This document shows, piece by piece, positions 16,847 to 25,658 of a DNA stretch of 64,000 nucleotides (its first letter is position 1; the number at the start of each line of letters is the position of its first letter). The notes beneath the pieces were generated by a model that made no database searches, was not told where the DNA came from, and saw only the letters and a program-made list of their open reading frames with translations. A program made the position numbers and the translations under genes. The stretch is from Streptomyces agglomeratus (lineage in GTDB: Bacteria > Actinomycetota > Actinomycetes > Streptomycetales > Streptomycetaceae), in NCBI RefSeq assembly GCF_001746415.1, contig NZ_MEHJ01000001.1, positions 3,679,001 to 3,743,000 on the forward strand, given 5' to 3'.

Positions 16847-16867
16847 TGGAAATGGTTCCCATTTTCA
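16847..16867. promoter_or_regulatory. Zur box between divergent zinc-starvation operons
   Basis: TGGAAATGG-TTC-CCATTTTCA is a near-perfect 9-3-9 inverted repeat with one mismatched pair, resembling the Streptomyces Zur box. It sits between the starts of rpmG (16834, leftward) and rpmB (16886, rightward), so zinc-bound Zur would repress both operons. Confidence 0.85.
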
Positions 16868-16885
16868 AAGAGGAGTGATTCGACC

Positions 16886-17122
16886 TTGTCCGCCCACTGC
16901 CAGCTGACCGGCGCCCAGCCGGGATTCGGCAACAACATCTCCCACTCGCACCGGCGCACCTCGCGCCGCTTCGACCCGAACATCCAGCGCAAGCGCTACT
17001 GGCTGGCGAGCGAGGGCCGCCATGTCCGGCTCGTGCTCAGCGCCCGGGCGATCAAGACCGTCGACGTGATCGGCGTCGAGGCGGCCGTGGCCCGCATCCG
17101 CGCGCGGGGAGTGAAGGTCTGA
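16886..17122 (+). CDS. rpmB: 50S ribosomal protein bL28 paralogue
   Basis: Protein of 78 residues from a TTG start at 16886, with AGGAG ten bases upstream: [20 protein letters not shown], then [20 protein letters not shown], the L28 signature. Only one cysteine remains (in HCQLTG), so the paired cysteines of the zinc form are incomplete. No ATG or GTG in this frame would give a full protein. Its stop overlaps the ATG of rpsN (TGATG), and it heads the rightward Zur-controlled operon. Confidence 0.9.
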   Translation: MSAHCQLTGAQPGFGNNISHSHRRTSRRFDPNIQRKRYWLASEGRHVRLVLSARAIKTVDVIGVEAAVARIRARGVKV

Positions 17123-17427
17123 TGGCGAAAAAGAGCAAGATCGCCCGCAACGAGCGGCGCAAGGCCGTCGTCGAGCGGTACGCCGTGCGGCGGGCGGAGC
17201 TGAAGGAGATCCTCCGCAGGCCCGGCACGGGTGAGAGCGAGCGGGCCGCCGCGCAGGAGGAACTGCGCCGCCAGCCCCGCGACGCGAGCGCGACGCGCGT
17301 ACGCAACCGGGACGGCGTGGACGGGCGGCCCCGCGGTCACCTCAGGAAGTTCGGGCTCTCCAGAGTGCGGATGCGGGAGCAGGCACATGCCGGTTTCCTC
17401 CCCGGAGTGCGCAAGTCCTCCTGGTAG
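17122..17427 (+). CDS. rpsN: Zinc-independent 30S ribosomal protein uS14
   Basis: Protein of 101 residues, long zinc-free uS14: [20 protein letters not shown], then [21 protein letters not shown] and the C-terminal KSSW. The absence of a CxxC pair distinguishes it from the short zinc-binding form. ATG at 17122 overlaps the rpmB stop. It completes the alternative ribosomal set for low zinc. Confidence 0.95.
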   Translation: MAKKSKIARNERRKAVVERYAVRRAELKEILRRPGTGESERAAAQEELRRQPRDASATRVRNRDGVDGRPRGHLRKFGLSRVRMREQAHAGFLPGVRKSSW

Positions 17428-17466
17428 CTTGGCGCGTTCTGACCTACCGAAACTGGGGAGTCCGGA

Positions 17467-17976
17467 GTGCGTGAGTACGTACGTACCACCTTCGCGGCGG
17501 CGGCCGTCGCTGCCGCTCTCGTCCTGACCGGTTGCAGCGGCGACAGCGGCGGCGGCACCGGCGGGGACAAGGGCAGGGACAAGGGCGCCGGCGGGAGTGC
17601 CAGCCGCGGCGCCGGGCAGAGCAGCACGGGGCCCAGCGCGGATCAGGAGACGTCGGCGGACGACGTCGCCGGGTCCTGGATCGCCACGACCGACGGCAAG
17701 ATCGTCGCGCTGATCATCCAGGGTTCCGACGCGGCCGTGGCCGGTGAGCACGTGTGCGCCGGCACGGCGGCGAAGGCGGACAAGGTGACGCTGAAGCTGA
17801 AGTGCGGCGACGGCAACACCGACCGTACGACCGGGGTGGTCACGCGCGGTGCCGGCGGCGACTCGATCACGGTGAAATGGGGCAGCGGGATCGAGGACTC
17901 CTTCAAGAAGTCCGCCGCCGGGGACAAGCTGCCGGAGGGGATTCCTTCGGACATGCCGAAGCTGCCGGGGTCCTGA
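17467..17976 (+). CDS. Putative lipoprotein
   Basis: Protein of 169 residues from GTG 17467 with GGGGAG just upstream. The signal peptide ends in lipobox LVLTGC (about Cys23), followed by a Gly/Ser/Lys-rich linker (24-60) and a small beta-rich domain: GSWIATTDGKIVALIIQGSDAAV, a pair of cysteines in HVCAGTAA and LKLKCGDG, and a C-terminal IKVKWGSG-like strand. The two cysteines may form a disulphide. No family is recognised. It is transcribed alone after rpsN, with a possible terminator 57 bases beyond its stop. Confidence 0.7.
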   Translation: MREYVRTTFAAAAVAAALVLTGCSGDSGGGTGGDKGRDKGAGGSASRGAGQSSTGPSADQETSADDVAGSWIATTDGKIVALIIQGSDAAVAGEHVCAGTAAKADKVTLKLKCGDGNTDRTTGVVTRGAGGDSITVKWGSGIEDSFKKSAAGDKLPEGIPSDMPKLPGS

Positions 17977-18032
17977 CGGTCCGCCGGTTCCGGTCTGCCG
18001 TCGGCACCCGTCCGCCGGTACGTGACTACGCC

Positions 18033-18063
18033 GGGCCGCGGTTCCCCCAGGGGGCCGCGGCCC
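18033..18063. terminator. Hairpin between convergent genes
   Basis: GGGCCGCGG (18033-18041) pairs with CCGCGGCCC (18055-18063) around a C5/G5 interior. It lies 57 bases beyond the lipoprotein stop and before the end of the convergent DUF2786 gene. Confidence 0.6.
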
Positions 18064-18177
18064 TTCGTCGTCCAGGACCCGCGACGGGTTCTCCGGCCTG
18101 TCCAGGGCCGGGGTGCGGGGGTGCGGGGGTGCCGCCGGGGATGTAGGGCACGTCCCGGGCACCACCGTCGTGGTGCG

Positions 18178-19359
18178 TCAGCCCGTTACGCCCGGGCGGG
18201 GATGCACGCGGGCGCGGTCGGCGGCGGCCGTGCCGTGTTCCCAGCCCGCGTGGTCGTTCACGCCCCGTACCCGCGTCGACGTCGTCTGCGGGAACATCCG
18301 CTCCGCTCTGTCCTCCACGGCCACGTCCCGCGCCGCCAGCACCGGCAGGAGCGAGCCGTCCGTCTCCTCCGTCACGTGTTGCGTGGTCTCCGACAGCCGC
18401 TGGCCCACCCGGCTCGCGTACGCCGTGAGGAACGCCTGGCGGAACGCCTTCGTTCGCTTGCGGCCGGACGCGCGCTGCGCCGCCTCCGCCCGGGTCATGG
18501 CCGCCGTGCCCTGCACGAGCAGCGAGGTGTAGAGCAGCTCGACGGCTTCCAGGTCGGGTTCGAAGCCGACGACCATGGAGAAGTTGAGTCCGCTGTTCCA
18601 CACCGCGCGGCAGCGGTTCGCCGAGGCGGCGGCGTCGAGGAGGATCGCCTTGGCCGTCTCGTACGGGGCGTCGACGCCGATCCGGCACGCCGTCGGCGCG
18701 TCGCCGGTCTGCCCCTGGGCCGCCAGCAGCGCGGCGTCGATGCTGTGGCGCGCCATCAGCTCCTGCGCCTTGGCGGTGAGGGCCTCCGCCTCGTCCGGGA
18801 AGTCCGTCGCCTCCGCCTTGGCCAGCAGCGCCCGGATGCGGGTGAGCATGCGCGGCTCGTCGGGGGTGGGGGCGTGCGGGTGTACGTGCACGTTCTCGCC
18901 CGGTGGCGGGCCCACCGGCTCGATCGCCGGGAGCCTGATGAGCAGCCGGAAGAGTTCGAGGAGCGTGGTGGCGAGCGAGAAGCGGTCCGTCCTCTCGCGG
19001 GCGGCCAGCTCGTCGGCGTAACGCTCGTCGCTGCCCCACCACGGTCCGGTCGCCTCAAGTTCGCGCAGCTGTGCCTCCCAGCGGGGGGCCATTCTGGCGT
19101 ACCTGCGGTTCTCCGCGGCGATCAGGTCGGTGGCCAGGCGCACGTGGCGGTCGTCGAGGTCGCGGCGGACGATGCGGACCAGGTCGGCGGGCTGCCAGCC
19201 GCGCTCCCAGGAGCGGCGTACGAACTCCTCGCCGCGCCGGAGGATCTCGCGCCCCGCTTCCGGCCAGGGCGCGGCGGCGATCAGTGAGGCGCCGAGGTCG
19301 AGGCCCGCGTCGTCCGCGGCGTACACCGCCGCGGCTACGGCCTTCTCCACCTGCTCCAT
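18178..19359 (-). CDS. DUF2786 domain protein
   Basis: Protein of 393 residues, apparently cytosolic. The recognisable part is MLTRIRALLAKAEATDFPDE and the following EALTAKAQELMARHSID (about 172-210), the DUF2786 signature. Upstream is an Arg/Glu-rich region with ERGWQPADLVRIVRRDL. Downstream there are conserved-looking LYTSLLVQGTAAM and FRQAFLTAYASRVGQRL segments. Its molecular role is unknown; related domains occur in proteins of unknown function in bacteria and phage. ATG at 19359 is the start. It is divergent from the polymerase gene and stands alone. Confidence 0.75.
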   Translation of the reverse strand: MEQVEKAVAAAVYAADDAGLDLGASLIAAAPWPEAGREILRRGEEFVRRSWERGWQPADLVRIVRRDLDDRHVRLATDLIAAENRRYARMAPRWEAQLRELEATGPWWGSDERYADELAARERTDRFSLATTLLELFRLLIRLPAIEPVGPPPGENVHVHPHAPTPDEPRMLTRIRALLAKAEATDFPDEAEALTAKAQELMARHSIDAALLAAQGQTGDAPTACRIGVDAPYETAKAILLDAAASANRCRAVWNSGLNFSMVVGFEPDLEAVELLYTSLLVQGTAAMTRAEAAQRASGRKRTKAFRQAFLTAYASRVGQRLSETTQHVTEETDGSLLPVLAARDVAVEDRAERMFPQTTSTRVRGVNDHAGWEHGTAAADRARVHPRPGVTG

Positions 19360-19587
19360 GTCGTCGATGGTGTCACGCGGGTCCGTGGGGGCGGGGTGGA
19401 GGGCGGCGCTACGTCAAGGAGTCGGCTCAGCGGCCGCAGGGGCATCGGTCGAGGGAGGGCTGGGCCCGTCCGGTGCGGGACTCGGCGCGGAGGGCGTTCG
19501 GTTTCGGGGGGGGCGGCGCGGGCCGTCCGGCGGACACGGTGCGCAGCGGCCACGGCGTTGTCAGTGCCGGGTGCCAGACTCGCACTC

Positions 19588-21285
19588 ATGAGCGATCGCT
19601 GGGCCGTCGCCGCGACGGACGGGGGTGGGGCGCTGCTCGTGCCGCTGGGGCGGGACGGGCGGCCGTCCGGTGACGTGCGCGCGGAGCCCGACCTCGTGGC
19701 GGCGGTCGGTTCCAGGCCCGAGGTCGGCCGGTGGGTGTGGCGGTCCACCGCCGAGATCTACCCCCGGCTGCTCGGCGCGGGCGTGCGCGTCGAGCGGTGT
19801 TACGACATCGAGGACGCGGAGTCGCTGCTCCTCGGCCACGAGGGGCGCCACGGCGAGCCCCGTTCGGCGGCGGCGGCCTGGGCGCGGCTGCACGACCGGC
19901 CCGTACCGCCCGACCCGCCGCAGCGCGCCGCCGAACCCGGCTCGCAGTCGTCGCTCTTCGAACCGCAGCCGGTCCCGGTGCCGTTCGAGGACCTGCTGGA
20001 GGTGTACGCCGATCAGCAGCGCAGGCACGAGGCGGCGGAGCATCCCGACCGGATGCGGCTGCTGACGGCCGCCGAGTCGGCCGGGATGCTGGTGGCCGCC
20101 GAGATGAACGGCACGGGCCTGCCGTGGCGGGCGGACGTGCACCGGGCGGTGCTGGACGAGCTGCTCGGCGAGCGGTATGCGGGAGGGGGCGACCCGCGCC
20201 GTATGGCGGAGCTGACGGACGAGATCTCGGCGGCTTTCGGCAGGCGCGTACGGCCCGAGCTGCCCGCCGACGTGATCAGGGCCTTCGCGCAGGCCGGGAT
20301 CAAGGTGAAATCCACGCGGCGGTGGGAGCTGGCCGAGGTCGACCATCCGGCGGTGGAGCCACTGATCGCGTACAAGAAGCTGTACCGCATCCATACGGCG
20401 CACGGCTGGGGCTGGCTCCAGGACTGGGTGCGCGGGGGACGGTTCAGACCCCAGTACCTGCCCGGCGGGACGATCACCGGCCGGTGGGTCACCAACGGCG
20501 GCGGCGCGCTCCAGATCCCGAAGGTGATCCGGCGCGCGGTGATCGCCGACGACGGCTGGCGGCTCGTGGTCGCCGACGCGGATCAGATGGAGCCGCGCGT
20601 CCTGGCCGCGATCTCGCGCGACCCCGGACTGATGGAGGTGGCGGGACAGCCCGGCGACCTCTACAAGGCGGTGTCGGACCGGGCGTTCGCCGGTGACCGC
20701 GACATGGCCAAGCTCGCCGTGCTCGGGGCGGTGTACGGGCAGACCTCCGGGGACGGCCTGAAGAACCTCGCGGCGCTGCGAAGACGTTTCCCGCGTGCCG
20801 TCGCGTACGTGGACGACGCGGCGCGCGCGGGTGAGGAGATGCGGCTCGTACGGACATGGTTGGGGCGGACCTGCCCGCCGGCCGTGGGGTCCGGCGACGA
20901 CGGGGAGGCGGGCATCCCGCAGGACGACGACCGGCCATCGGCGGCGGTGCGGGAGGGGGAGTTCACGCCGGGGTACGCGTCGACGAACGCCCGCGCCCGG
21001 GGCCGCTTCACCCGCAACTTCGTGGTGCAGGGAAGCGCGGCCGACTGGGCACTGCTGATGATGGCGGCGCTGCGGCAGAGTCTGAAGGCCGCGGGGCTCC
21101 GGGCGGAGCTGGTGTTCTTCCAGCACGACGAGGTGATCGTGCACTGCCCCGCCGAGGAGGCGCGGACCGTCGCGGAGGCGATCCGCGCGGCCGGTGACCT
21201 GGCCGGGCGGATCGCCTTCGGTGAGACGCCGGTGCGCTTCCCGTTCACGACGGCGGTCGTGGAGTGCTACGCCGACGCGAAGTGA
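19588..21285 (+). CDS. Family-A DNA polymerase-like protein (bifunctional 3'-5' exonuclease/DNA polymerase type)
   Basis: Protein of 565 residues, about half the size of Pol I. The C-terminal half is a PolA-type palm/fingers: GGTITGRWVTNGGGALQIPK, motif A as ADADQMEPRVLAAIS (Asp330, where Pol I has DYSQIE), and motif C as FQHDEVIVH (Asp514-Glu515). The N-terminal 190 residues look like a degenerate exonuclease domain without clear DEDD residues. These actinobacterial proteins are annotated as bifunctional exonuclease/polymerases and are paralogues of polA, possibly for repair. ATG at 19588 gives the family start MSDRWAVA. No obvious partner is adjacent. Confidence 0.85.
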   Translation: MSDRWAVAATDGGGALLVPLGRDGRPSGDVRAEPDLVAAVGSRPEVGRWVWRSTAEIYPRLLGAGVRVERCYDIEDAESLLLGHEGRHGEPRSAAAAWARLHDRPVPPDPPQRAAEPGSQSSLFEPQPVPVPFEDLLEVYADQQRRHEAAEHPDRMRLLTAAESAGMLVAAEMNGTGLPWRADVHRAVLDELLGERYAGGGDPRRMAELTDEISAAFGRRVRPELPADVIRAFAQAGIKVKSTRRWELAEVDHPAVEPLIAYKKLYRIHTAHGWGWLQDWVRGGRFRPQYLPGGTITGRWVTNGGGALQIPKVIRRAVIADDGWRLVVADADQMEPRVLAAISRDPGLMEVAGQPGDLYKAVSDRAFAGDRDMAKLAVLGAVYGQTSGDGLKNLAALRRRFPRAVAYVDDAARAGEEMRLVRTWLGRTCPPAVGSGDDGEAGIPQDDDRPSAAVREGEFTPGYASTNARARGRFTRNFVVQGSAADWALLMMAALRQSLKAAGLRAELVFFQHDEVIVHCPAEEARTVAEAIRAAGDLAGRIAFGETPVRFPFTTAVVECYADAK

Positions 21286-21429
21286 GCGGCGACAGCCGCC
21301 GGGCGAGGCCGTCCCCCTGCCCGGCGGCCGTGTGGCGTGCGCGCTCACCCGACCGACGCGAGGGCCCCGCCCGAATGTTTCACCTGTACGGCGGCTCATG
21401 ACTCGGGCGCCGATGGGTACCCGCCGCGC

Positions 21430-21834
21430 ATGAGCGCATTCCAGAGCACGAGAACCAGTGAGATCGCAGGCCTCACGGACCCCACGGCCGCGAGTGACCT
21501 GGTCATCGGCATTGCGCCGTTCGTCGCGGGGCTCGCCATCGCGGCCGCTCTGATCGCCGCCGTGTGGTGGGGCATCCGTATCAGGAACCGTGAGCCGGCT
21601 CCTCCGACGCCCCAGGAGCAGCCGCACCGGCCGGACGGCTCCGGCCCGCCCGAGGTCAGAGAGCGCCGGGAACCCGACGAAGTCGTGCCTCCGGAAGGCG
21701 GACGGCTCCTCCCGCACGAGCTCAGAAACACGGGCAACAGCTCCGGCAGGCCCGCCTCCGGGAACCCTGAGGAACCGCCCCGGTGGGACGAGAAGTCCGG
21801 GGGTTCGTTTGGCAGCGGAGGCCCTGGCGGGTGA
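21430..21834 (+). CDS. DUF6479-type small membrane protein
   Basis: Protein of 134 residues with one central transmembrane segment (DLVIGIAPFVAGLAIAAALI, about 24-50), then a basic turn (GIRIRNREP) and a long Pro/Glu/Gly-rich cytosolic tail ending GGSFGSGGPGG. This matches the DUF6479 family of Streptomyces, whose function is unknown. ATG at 21430 lacks a good ribosome binding site; a GGGTAC motif nine bases before it could be a promoter -10 for a leaderless transcript, but this is speculative. Its stop overlaps the start of the P450 gene (GTGA), so the two are translationally coupled. Confidence 0.65.
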   Translation: MSAFQSTRTSEIAGLTDPTAASDLVIGIAPFVAGLAIAAALIAAVWWGIRIRNREPAPPTPQEQPHRPDGSGPPEVRERREPDEVVPPEGGRLLPHELRNTGNSSGRPASGNPEEPPRWDEKSGGSFGSGGPGG

Positions 21835-23216
21835 CCGTCGGCAGGCGGTACAGCGCCGAGGGCGGGCAGGACGGCGAGCGCGCCGCGCTCCGCGCCTCGA
21901 CCCCGGCCCGCGCGTCCGCCCGCGACGCCGCCCGCGTGGCCGTGCGGGTGGGCCTTCCCCCACTCGCCGGCGGTGTCGTCGTACGCCGCCGACGGGGCGT
22001 GGCGCTCACCGCCCGCCTCGACGCCGACCGCCACGCGGTGCGGCTCCTGAACGAGCTGCACCGGCGGTACGGTCCCGGCCCGCTCCACCTGCGCCTGGCG
22101 GGCCGGGACCTCGTTCTCCCGCTCTCCGTCGAGGACGCGCAGCGCGTCCTGGACGAGACGCCGGAGCCGTTCACCCCGGCCGGCCGCCTCAAACGAGGCG
22201 CACTCGGCCACTTCCAGCCGCACGGCGTACTCGTCTCGGCGGGCCAGGAACGCGAGGAGCGCCGGGCCTTCAACGAGGACGTCCTGGAAACCGGGCGGCA
22301 CCTCCACCACCTCGCCCCGCAGTTCGTACGTACCGTCCGCGAGGAGGCCGGGCGACTGCTCACCGGCCCCGCGCCGCTGGACTGGGACGCCTTCGCCGCC
22401 ACCTGGTGGCGGATCGTACGGCGGGTCGTCCTCGGTGACTCCGCGCGCGACGACACCGCGCTCACCGACCGCCTCGCACGGCTGCGCGGCTTCGGCAACT
22501 GGGCCTCACTCGTCCCCCCGCGCGCCACCGCCCGCCCGCGTGCGCGCTTCGAGCGCGAGCTGCGCGCCCACCTGGACCGGGCCGAACCGGGCAGCCTCGC
22601 CGAGGCACTCGACAGGACGCCGGCCAAACCGGGCGTCGATCCGGCGGGCCAGGTTCCGCACTGGCTGTTCGCGTTCGACGCGGCGGGCGTCGCGGCCGCG
22701 CGGACGCTGGCCCTGCTGGCCACCCACCCGGCGCAGGAGCAGCAGGTACGCAACGAGCTGGCCGTACCGGACCTGGCTCGGCCGCAGGTGCTGCCCTACA
22801 CCCGCGCCTGTGTCATGGAATCCGTGCGGCTGTGGCCGACGACGCCGTTCCTGCTGCGTGAGAGCACCCGCCGGACGCGCTGGGGCGAGGGAACTCTGCC
22901 CGGGGGAACGACGTTTCTGGTGTACGCCCCCTACTTCCACCGGGACGGCTCCGCCCCGTACGGTGACCGCTTCGTACCGGAGATCTGGCTGGACGGCACG
23001 GCGCACACCGGCCCCGAGTTCGTGCCGTTCAGCGCGGGACCCGGCGTGTGCCCCGGCGAGGACCTCGTCCTGCTCGTGACCTCGACGCTCGTCGCCGCGC
23101 TCCTGGAGGGTCACGACGTGCGCCTGCACGGCCCGGTCCGGCTGCGCTCCGGCGGCCCCGTGCCCTACACCGTCAACCACTTCGCGCTGCGCTTCTCCGC
23201 CGCCGCCCGGCCCTGA
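21831..23216 (+). CDS. Cytochrome P450
   Basis: Protein of 461 residues. The heme motif is FSAGPGVCPGE (Cys407), the K-helix ExxR is ESVR in MESVRLWPTTPFLL, and the C-helix has the W/R region. The I-helix reads FAFDAAGVAAAR: the acidic residue remains, but the following threonine of the usual oxygen-activation site is alanine. It would be a heme monooxygenase or peroxygenase; the substrate is unknown. GTG at 21831 overlaps the stop of the DUF6479 gene by four bases. No ferredoxin or reductase is adjacent and no biosynthetic cluster surrounds it. Confidence 0.85.
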   Translation: MTVGRRYSAEGGQDGERAALRASTPARASARDAARVAVRVGLPPLAGGVVVRRRRGVALTARLDADRHAVRLLNELHRRYGPGPLHLRLAGRDLVLPLSVEDAQRVLDETPEPFTPAGRLKRGALGHFQPHGVLVSAGQEREERRAFNEDVLETGRHLHHLAPQFVRTVREEAGRLLTGPAPLDWDAFAATWWRIVRRVVLGDSARDDTALTDRLARLRGFGNWASLVPPRATARPRARFERELRAHLDRAEPGSLAEALDRTPAKPGVDPAGQVPHWLFAFDAAGVAAARTLALLATHPAQEQQVRNELAVPDLARPQVLPYTRACVMESVRLWPTTPFLLRESTRRTRWGEGTLPGGTTFLVYAPYFHRDGSAPYGDRFVPEIWLDGTAHTGPEFVPFSAGPGVCPGEDLVLLVTSTLVAALLEGHDVRLHGPVRLRSGGPVPYTVNHFALRFSAAARP

Positions 23217-23277
23217 GGAGGCGCCGGGCCGGCCGACGGGCGGTTGTCAGTGGTGGATGACAGGCTGGATTCATGAG

Positions 23278-23364
23278 GCCGCACTCATCGGGCCGTACTC
23301 ATCGGGCCGCACTCACGCGTGCTGGATTCCCGCGGCTGTGAGTGCCGGATTCCTGCGGCTGGAT
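23278..23364. repeat. Short tandem repeats before the VOC gene
   Basis: Three 14-bp units of GCCGCACTCATCGG type (23278-23319) are followed by two imperfect copies of a roughly 22-bp unit of the form TGCYGGATTCCYGCGGCTG (23320-23364). No gene fits here. Confidence 0.75.
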
Positions 23365-23394
23365 CCATGAGGATGCGCGACGAAAGGCAACGTG

Positions 23395-24207
23395 ATGATC
23401 ACCACTGACTTCGTGCCCGGCTCCCCCTGTTGGATCGACCTCGGCGCCCCTGACGTCCCCGCCACGGCCGAGTTCTACAAAGCGGTGTTCGACTGGGAGT
23501 TCCAGAGTTACGGCCCGGACGCACCGGACGCCGGCGACTACGGCGTACTGAAGAGGAACGGCAAGGCCGTCGCCGGCATTGGGCGGCTCACCGAGGAAGG
23601 CGCGCGCTCCGCCTGGATGATCTACTTCTGCACCCCCGACGCCGACGCCACCACCGGGGCCGTCGAGCGGTCGGGCGGCACGGTACGGGTCCCTCCGATG
23701 GACGCCGACGGCGAAGGCCGGATGGCCCAGTACACCGACCCCCAGGGGGGTCAGTTCGCCGTCTGGCAGGCGGGCAACACCAAGGGGATGGAGGCGGCGG
23801 ACGAGCCGGGGACCCTCTGCTGGACGGAGCTTTACACCACCGACGCGGCAGCCGCGAAGGAGTTCTACGGCAGCCTCTTCGGCTGGGAGACCCAGGACAT
23901 GGCGCTGCCGGGCGGCGAGGGTACGTATTCGATGATCACGCCGGCCGGCCAGCCCCCGGAGCGGATGCACGGCGGTCTCATGCAGCTGCCGTCCGAAGCA
24001 CTCGCGCTGACCGGTGGCAAGCCGTACTGGCACCCGGTGTTCGCGGTCGAGGACTGCGACGCCACGGTGGCCAAGGTCGGCGCGAGCGGCGGCAGCGTGC
24101 AGATGGGACCGGAGGACGCCGAGGGCGTCGGCCGGCTCGCCGTCTGCGTCGACCCGTCGGGCGCGGACTTCGTGGTGCTCACCCCGGCCACACCGGCCCC
24201 GGCCTGA
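23395..24207 (+). CDS. Two-domain VOC (glyoxalase/bleomycin resistance-like) protein
   Basis: Protein of 270 residues with two vicinal-oxygen-chelate modules. The first begins CWIDLGAPDVPATAEFYKAV and the second CWTELYTTDAAAAKEFYGSL, each followed by the betaalphabetabetabeta pattern and a WEF/WET motif. Such tandem proteins in actinomycetes include hydroxylase-like and CFP32-type proteins, but a reaction cannot be inferred. ATG at 23395 is preferred because GAAAGG lies seven bases upstream; GTG at 23392 is an alternative. It is transcribed alone. Confidence 0.85.
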   Translation: MITTDFVPGSPCWIDLGAPDVPATAEFYKAVFDWEFQSYGPDAPDAGDYGVLKRNGKAVAGIGRLTEEGARSAWMIYFCTPDADATTGAVERSGGTVRVPPMDADGEGRMAQYTDPQGGQFAVWQAGNTKGMEAADEPGTLCWTELYTTDAAAAKEFYGSLFGWETQDMALPGGEGTYSMITPAGQPPERMHGGLMQLPSEALALTGGKPYWHPVFAVEDCDATVAKVGASGGSVQMGPEDAEGVGRLAVCVDPSGADFVVLTPATPAPA

Positions 24208-24311
24208 GACCACCGCCGGCCCGGCACGCGCGGAGACCGGTGCTGGTTCGGGACTCGCGGCGGGTCACCGCCTCTCCGGCACGCGCCGAGGGCCACCGCC
24301 GGGGCCCCCGG

Positions 24312-25658
24312 TCAAGCCGCCACGGCCACCGCGGCCACCGCCGGTGTGCGCAGGGCCCGGCAGGCCGTCCCCAGGCTGGTGACGAGCGTCGCCGCCGAGG
24401 CGACCGCCACGATGCCGAACCAGATACCGAGCCCCTGACCGGGGAGGATCCCGCCCGTACGGACGGAGGTGAACGGGACGATCCCGGCGAGCCCGGCCGC
24501 CGAACCGAGGAACACTCCGGTCACGGTCAGCACGCCCCCCTCGCAGCCGACCATCGCCAGCACCTGGCCCGGAGTGGCCCCGGTGAGGCGCTGCCGGCCG
24601 AACTCGCCGCGCCGGTAGGACGTCGCGGCGTACAGGCTGTTGACCAGCATGACGCAGGAGAACACCACGATGATGCCGACGACCACCAGGTTCAGCGTCT
24701 CCAGGTTCTTGTCCTCCACCGACTTCGTGAGACCGGACGCCTTGATCGCGTCGGTCTCGACGGCCTGTATGTAGAGCGTCGCGGTCGCCATGCCGGTGAA
24801 GAGGATCAACGGCATGAGTACGCCCGACAGTTCGGCCACGCGGCGGCGCATCGTGTGGACCGCCAGGTAGCCGCCGGCCCCGGCGAGCGCCTCGATCGGC
24901 CTGCTCAGCCGGCCCAGCACGGTCCCCAGGAGTACGGGCGAGAACACCGCGAAGCCGGCGGCCAGCAGAATCGCGCCGTACGCCGCCGGTGCCATCGCCA
25001 TGGGGTCGGTGCCGTCCATGGCGAAGGTGGTGAGTGCGGATCCGGTACCGGCGACGAGTGCGCCGTACCCGGCCGACTTCCGCCCCCGGCCGCCGGACCG
25101 GCGTACCCGGTTCCCGGTTCCGGTGGCCCGGCGGACCGCGAGGAACGCGGCGCCCACGGAGGCCAGTAGAGCGATGCCGAGACCCGAGACGAGGGCGATG
25201 GGGCCGAAGGCGTACCGCACGCTCCCCGCGACCTGCCCGCTCTCCTGGAACATCGCGAGCAGCCCCCGCCCCGCGAGCATCGCGGGCGCGATCGCCAGCA
25301 GCGCTCCCACGAGCCCGACCACGGCCGCTTCCCCGACGACCATCCGCTTGATCTGCGCCGGGGTGGCACCGGTGCTGCGCAGCAGACCGATCTCCCCGCC
25401 CCGCTGCCGTACGTTCACGGTGAGCGTCGAAGCGACGGCGAAGAACACCAGCAGCGATCCGTAGCCGCCGACCACGGTGGCGGCCGTGGACATCGACTCG
25501 GCGCTGACGTCGTCGACTCCGCGCGCCCCGGCCGTGTCGTGGAGCGAGTTGAACGTCATGATGATCACGGCCCCCAGGAAGGCGGACAGCAGCGTCGCGA
25601 CAAAGCGCCCGGGGCGCTGCCGGACCGAGCTCATGGCCAGTGTGAACATCGCGCTCAC
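24312..25658 (-). CDS. FtsX-like ABC transporter permease
   Basis: Protein of 448 residues with two FtsX-type domains. A transmembrane segment lies near residue 15, a first domain has EIGLLRSTGATPAQIKRMVVGE, and a second has GEFGRQRLTGATPGQVLAMVG, with transmembrane segments between and after. This is the MacB/FtsX class of mechanotransmission ABC permeases. GTG at 25658 overlaps the end of the ATPase gene (GTGA), showing that the pair was designed as an operon. Because the ATPase is disrupted by an insertion sequence, this permease is probably not energised unless another ATPase substitutes, and its transcription may also be cut off. Confidence 0.88.
   Translation of the reverse strand: MSAMFTLAMSSVRQRPGRFVATLLSAFLGAVIIMTFNSLHDTAGARGVDDVSAESMSTAATVVGGYGSLLVFFAVASTLTVNVRQRGGEIGLLRSTGATPAQIKRMVVGEAAVVGLVGALLAIAPAMLAGRGLLAMFQESGQVAGSVRYAFGPIALVSGLGIALLASVGAAFLAVRRATGTGNRVRRSGGRGRKSAGYGALVAGTGSALTTFAMDGTDPMAMAPAAYGAILLAAGFAVFSPVLLGTVLGRLSRPIEALAGAGGYLAVHTMRRRVAELSGVLMPLILFTGMATATLYIQAVETDAIKASGLTKSVEDKNLETLNLVVVGIIVVFSCVMLVNSLYAATSYRRGEFGRQRLTGATPGQVLAMVGCEGGVLTVTGVFLGSAAGLAGIVPFTSVRTGGILPGQGLGIWFGIVAVASAATLVTSLGTACRALRTPAVAAVAVAA

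Noticed and set aside
21831..23216. P450 as part of a biosynthetic gene cluster
   Set aside because: Flanking genes are a polymerase, a DUF6479 protein and a VOC protein; no synthase, ferredoxin or tailoring set is present.
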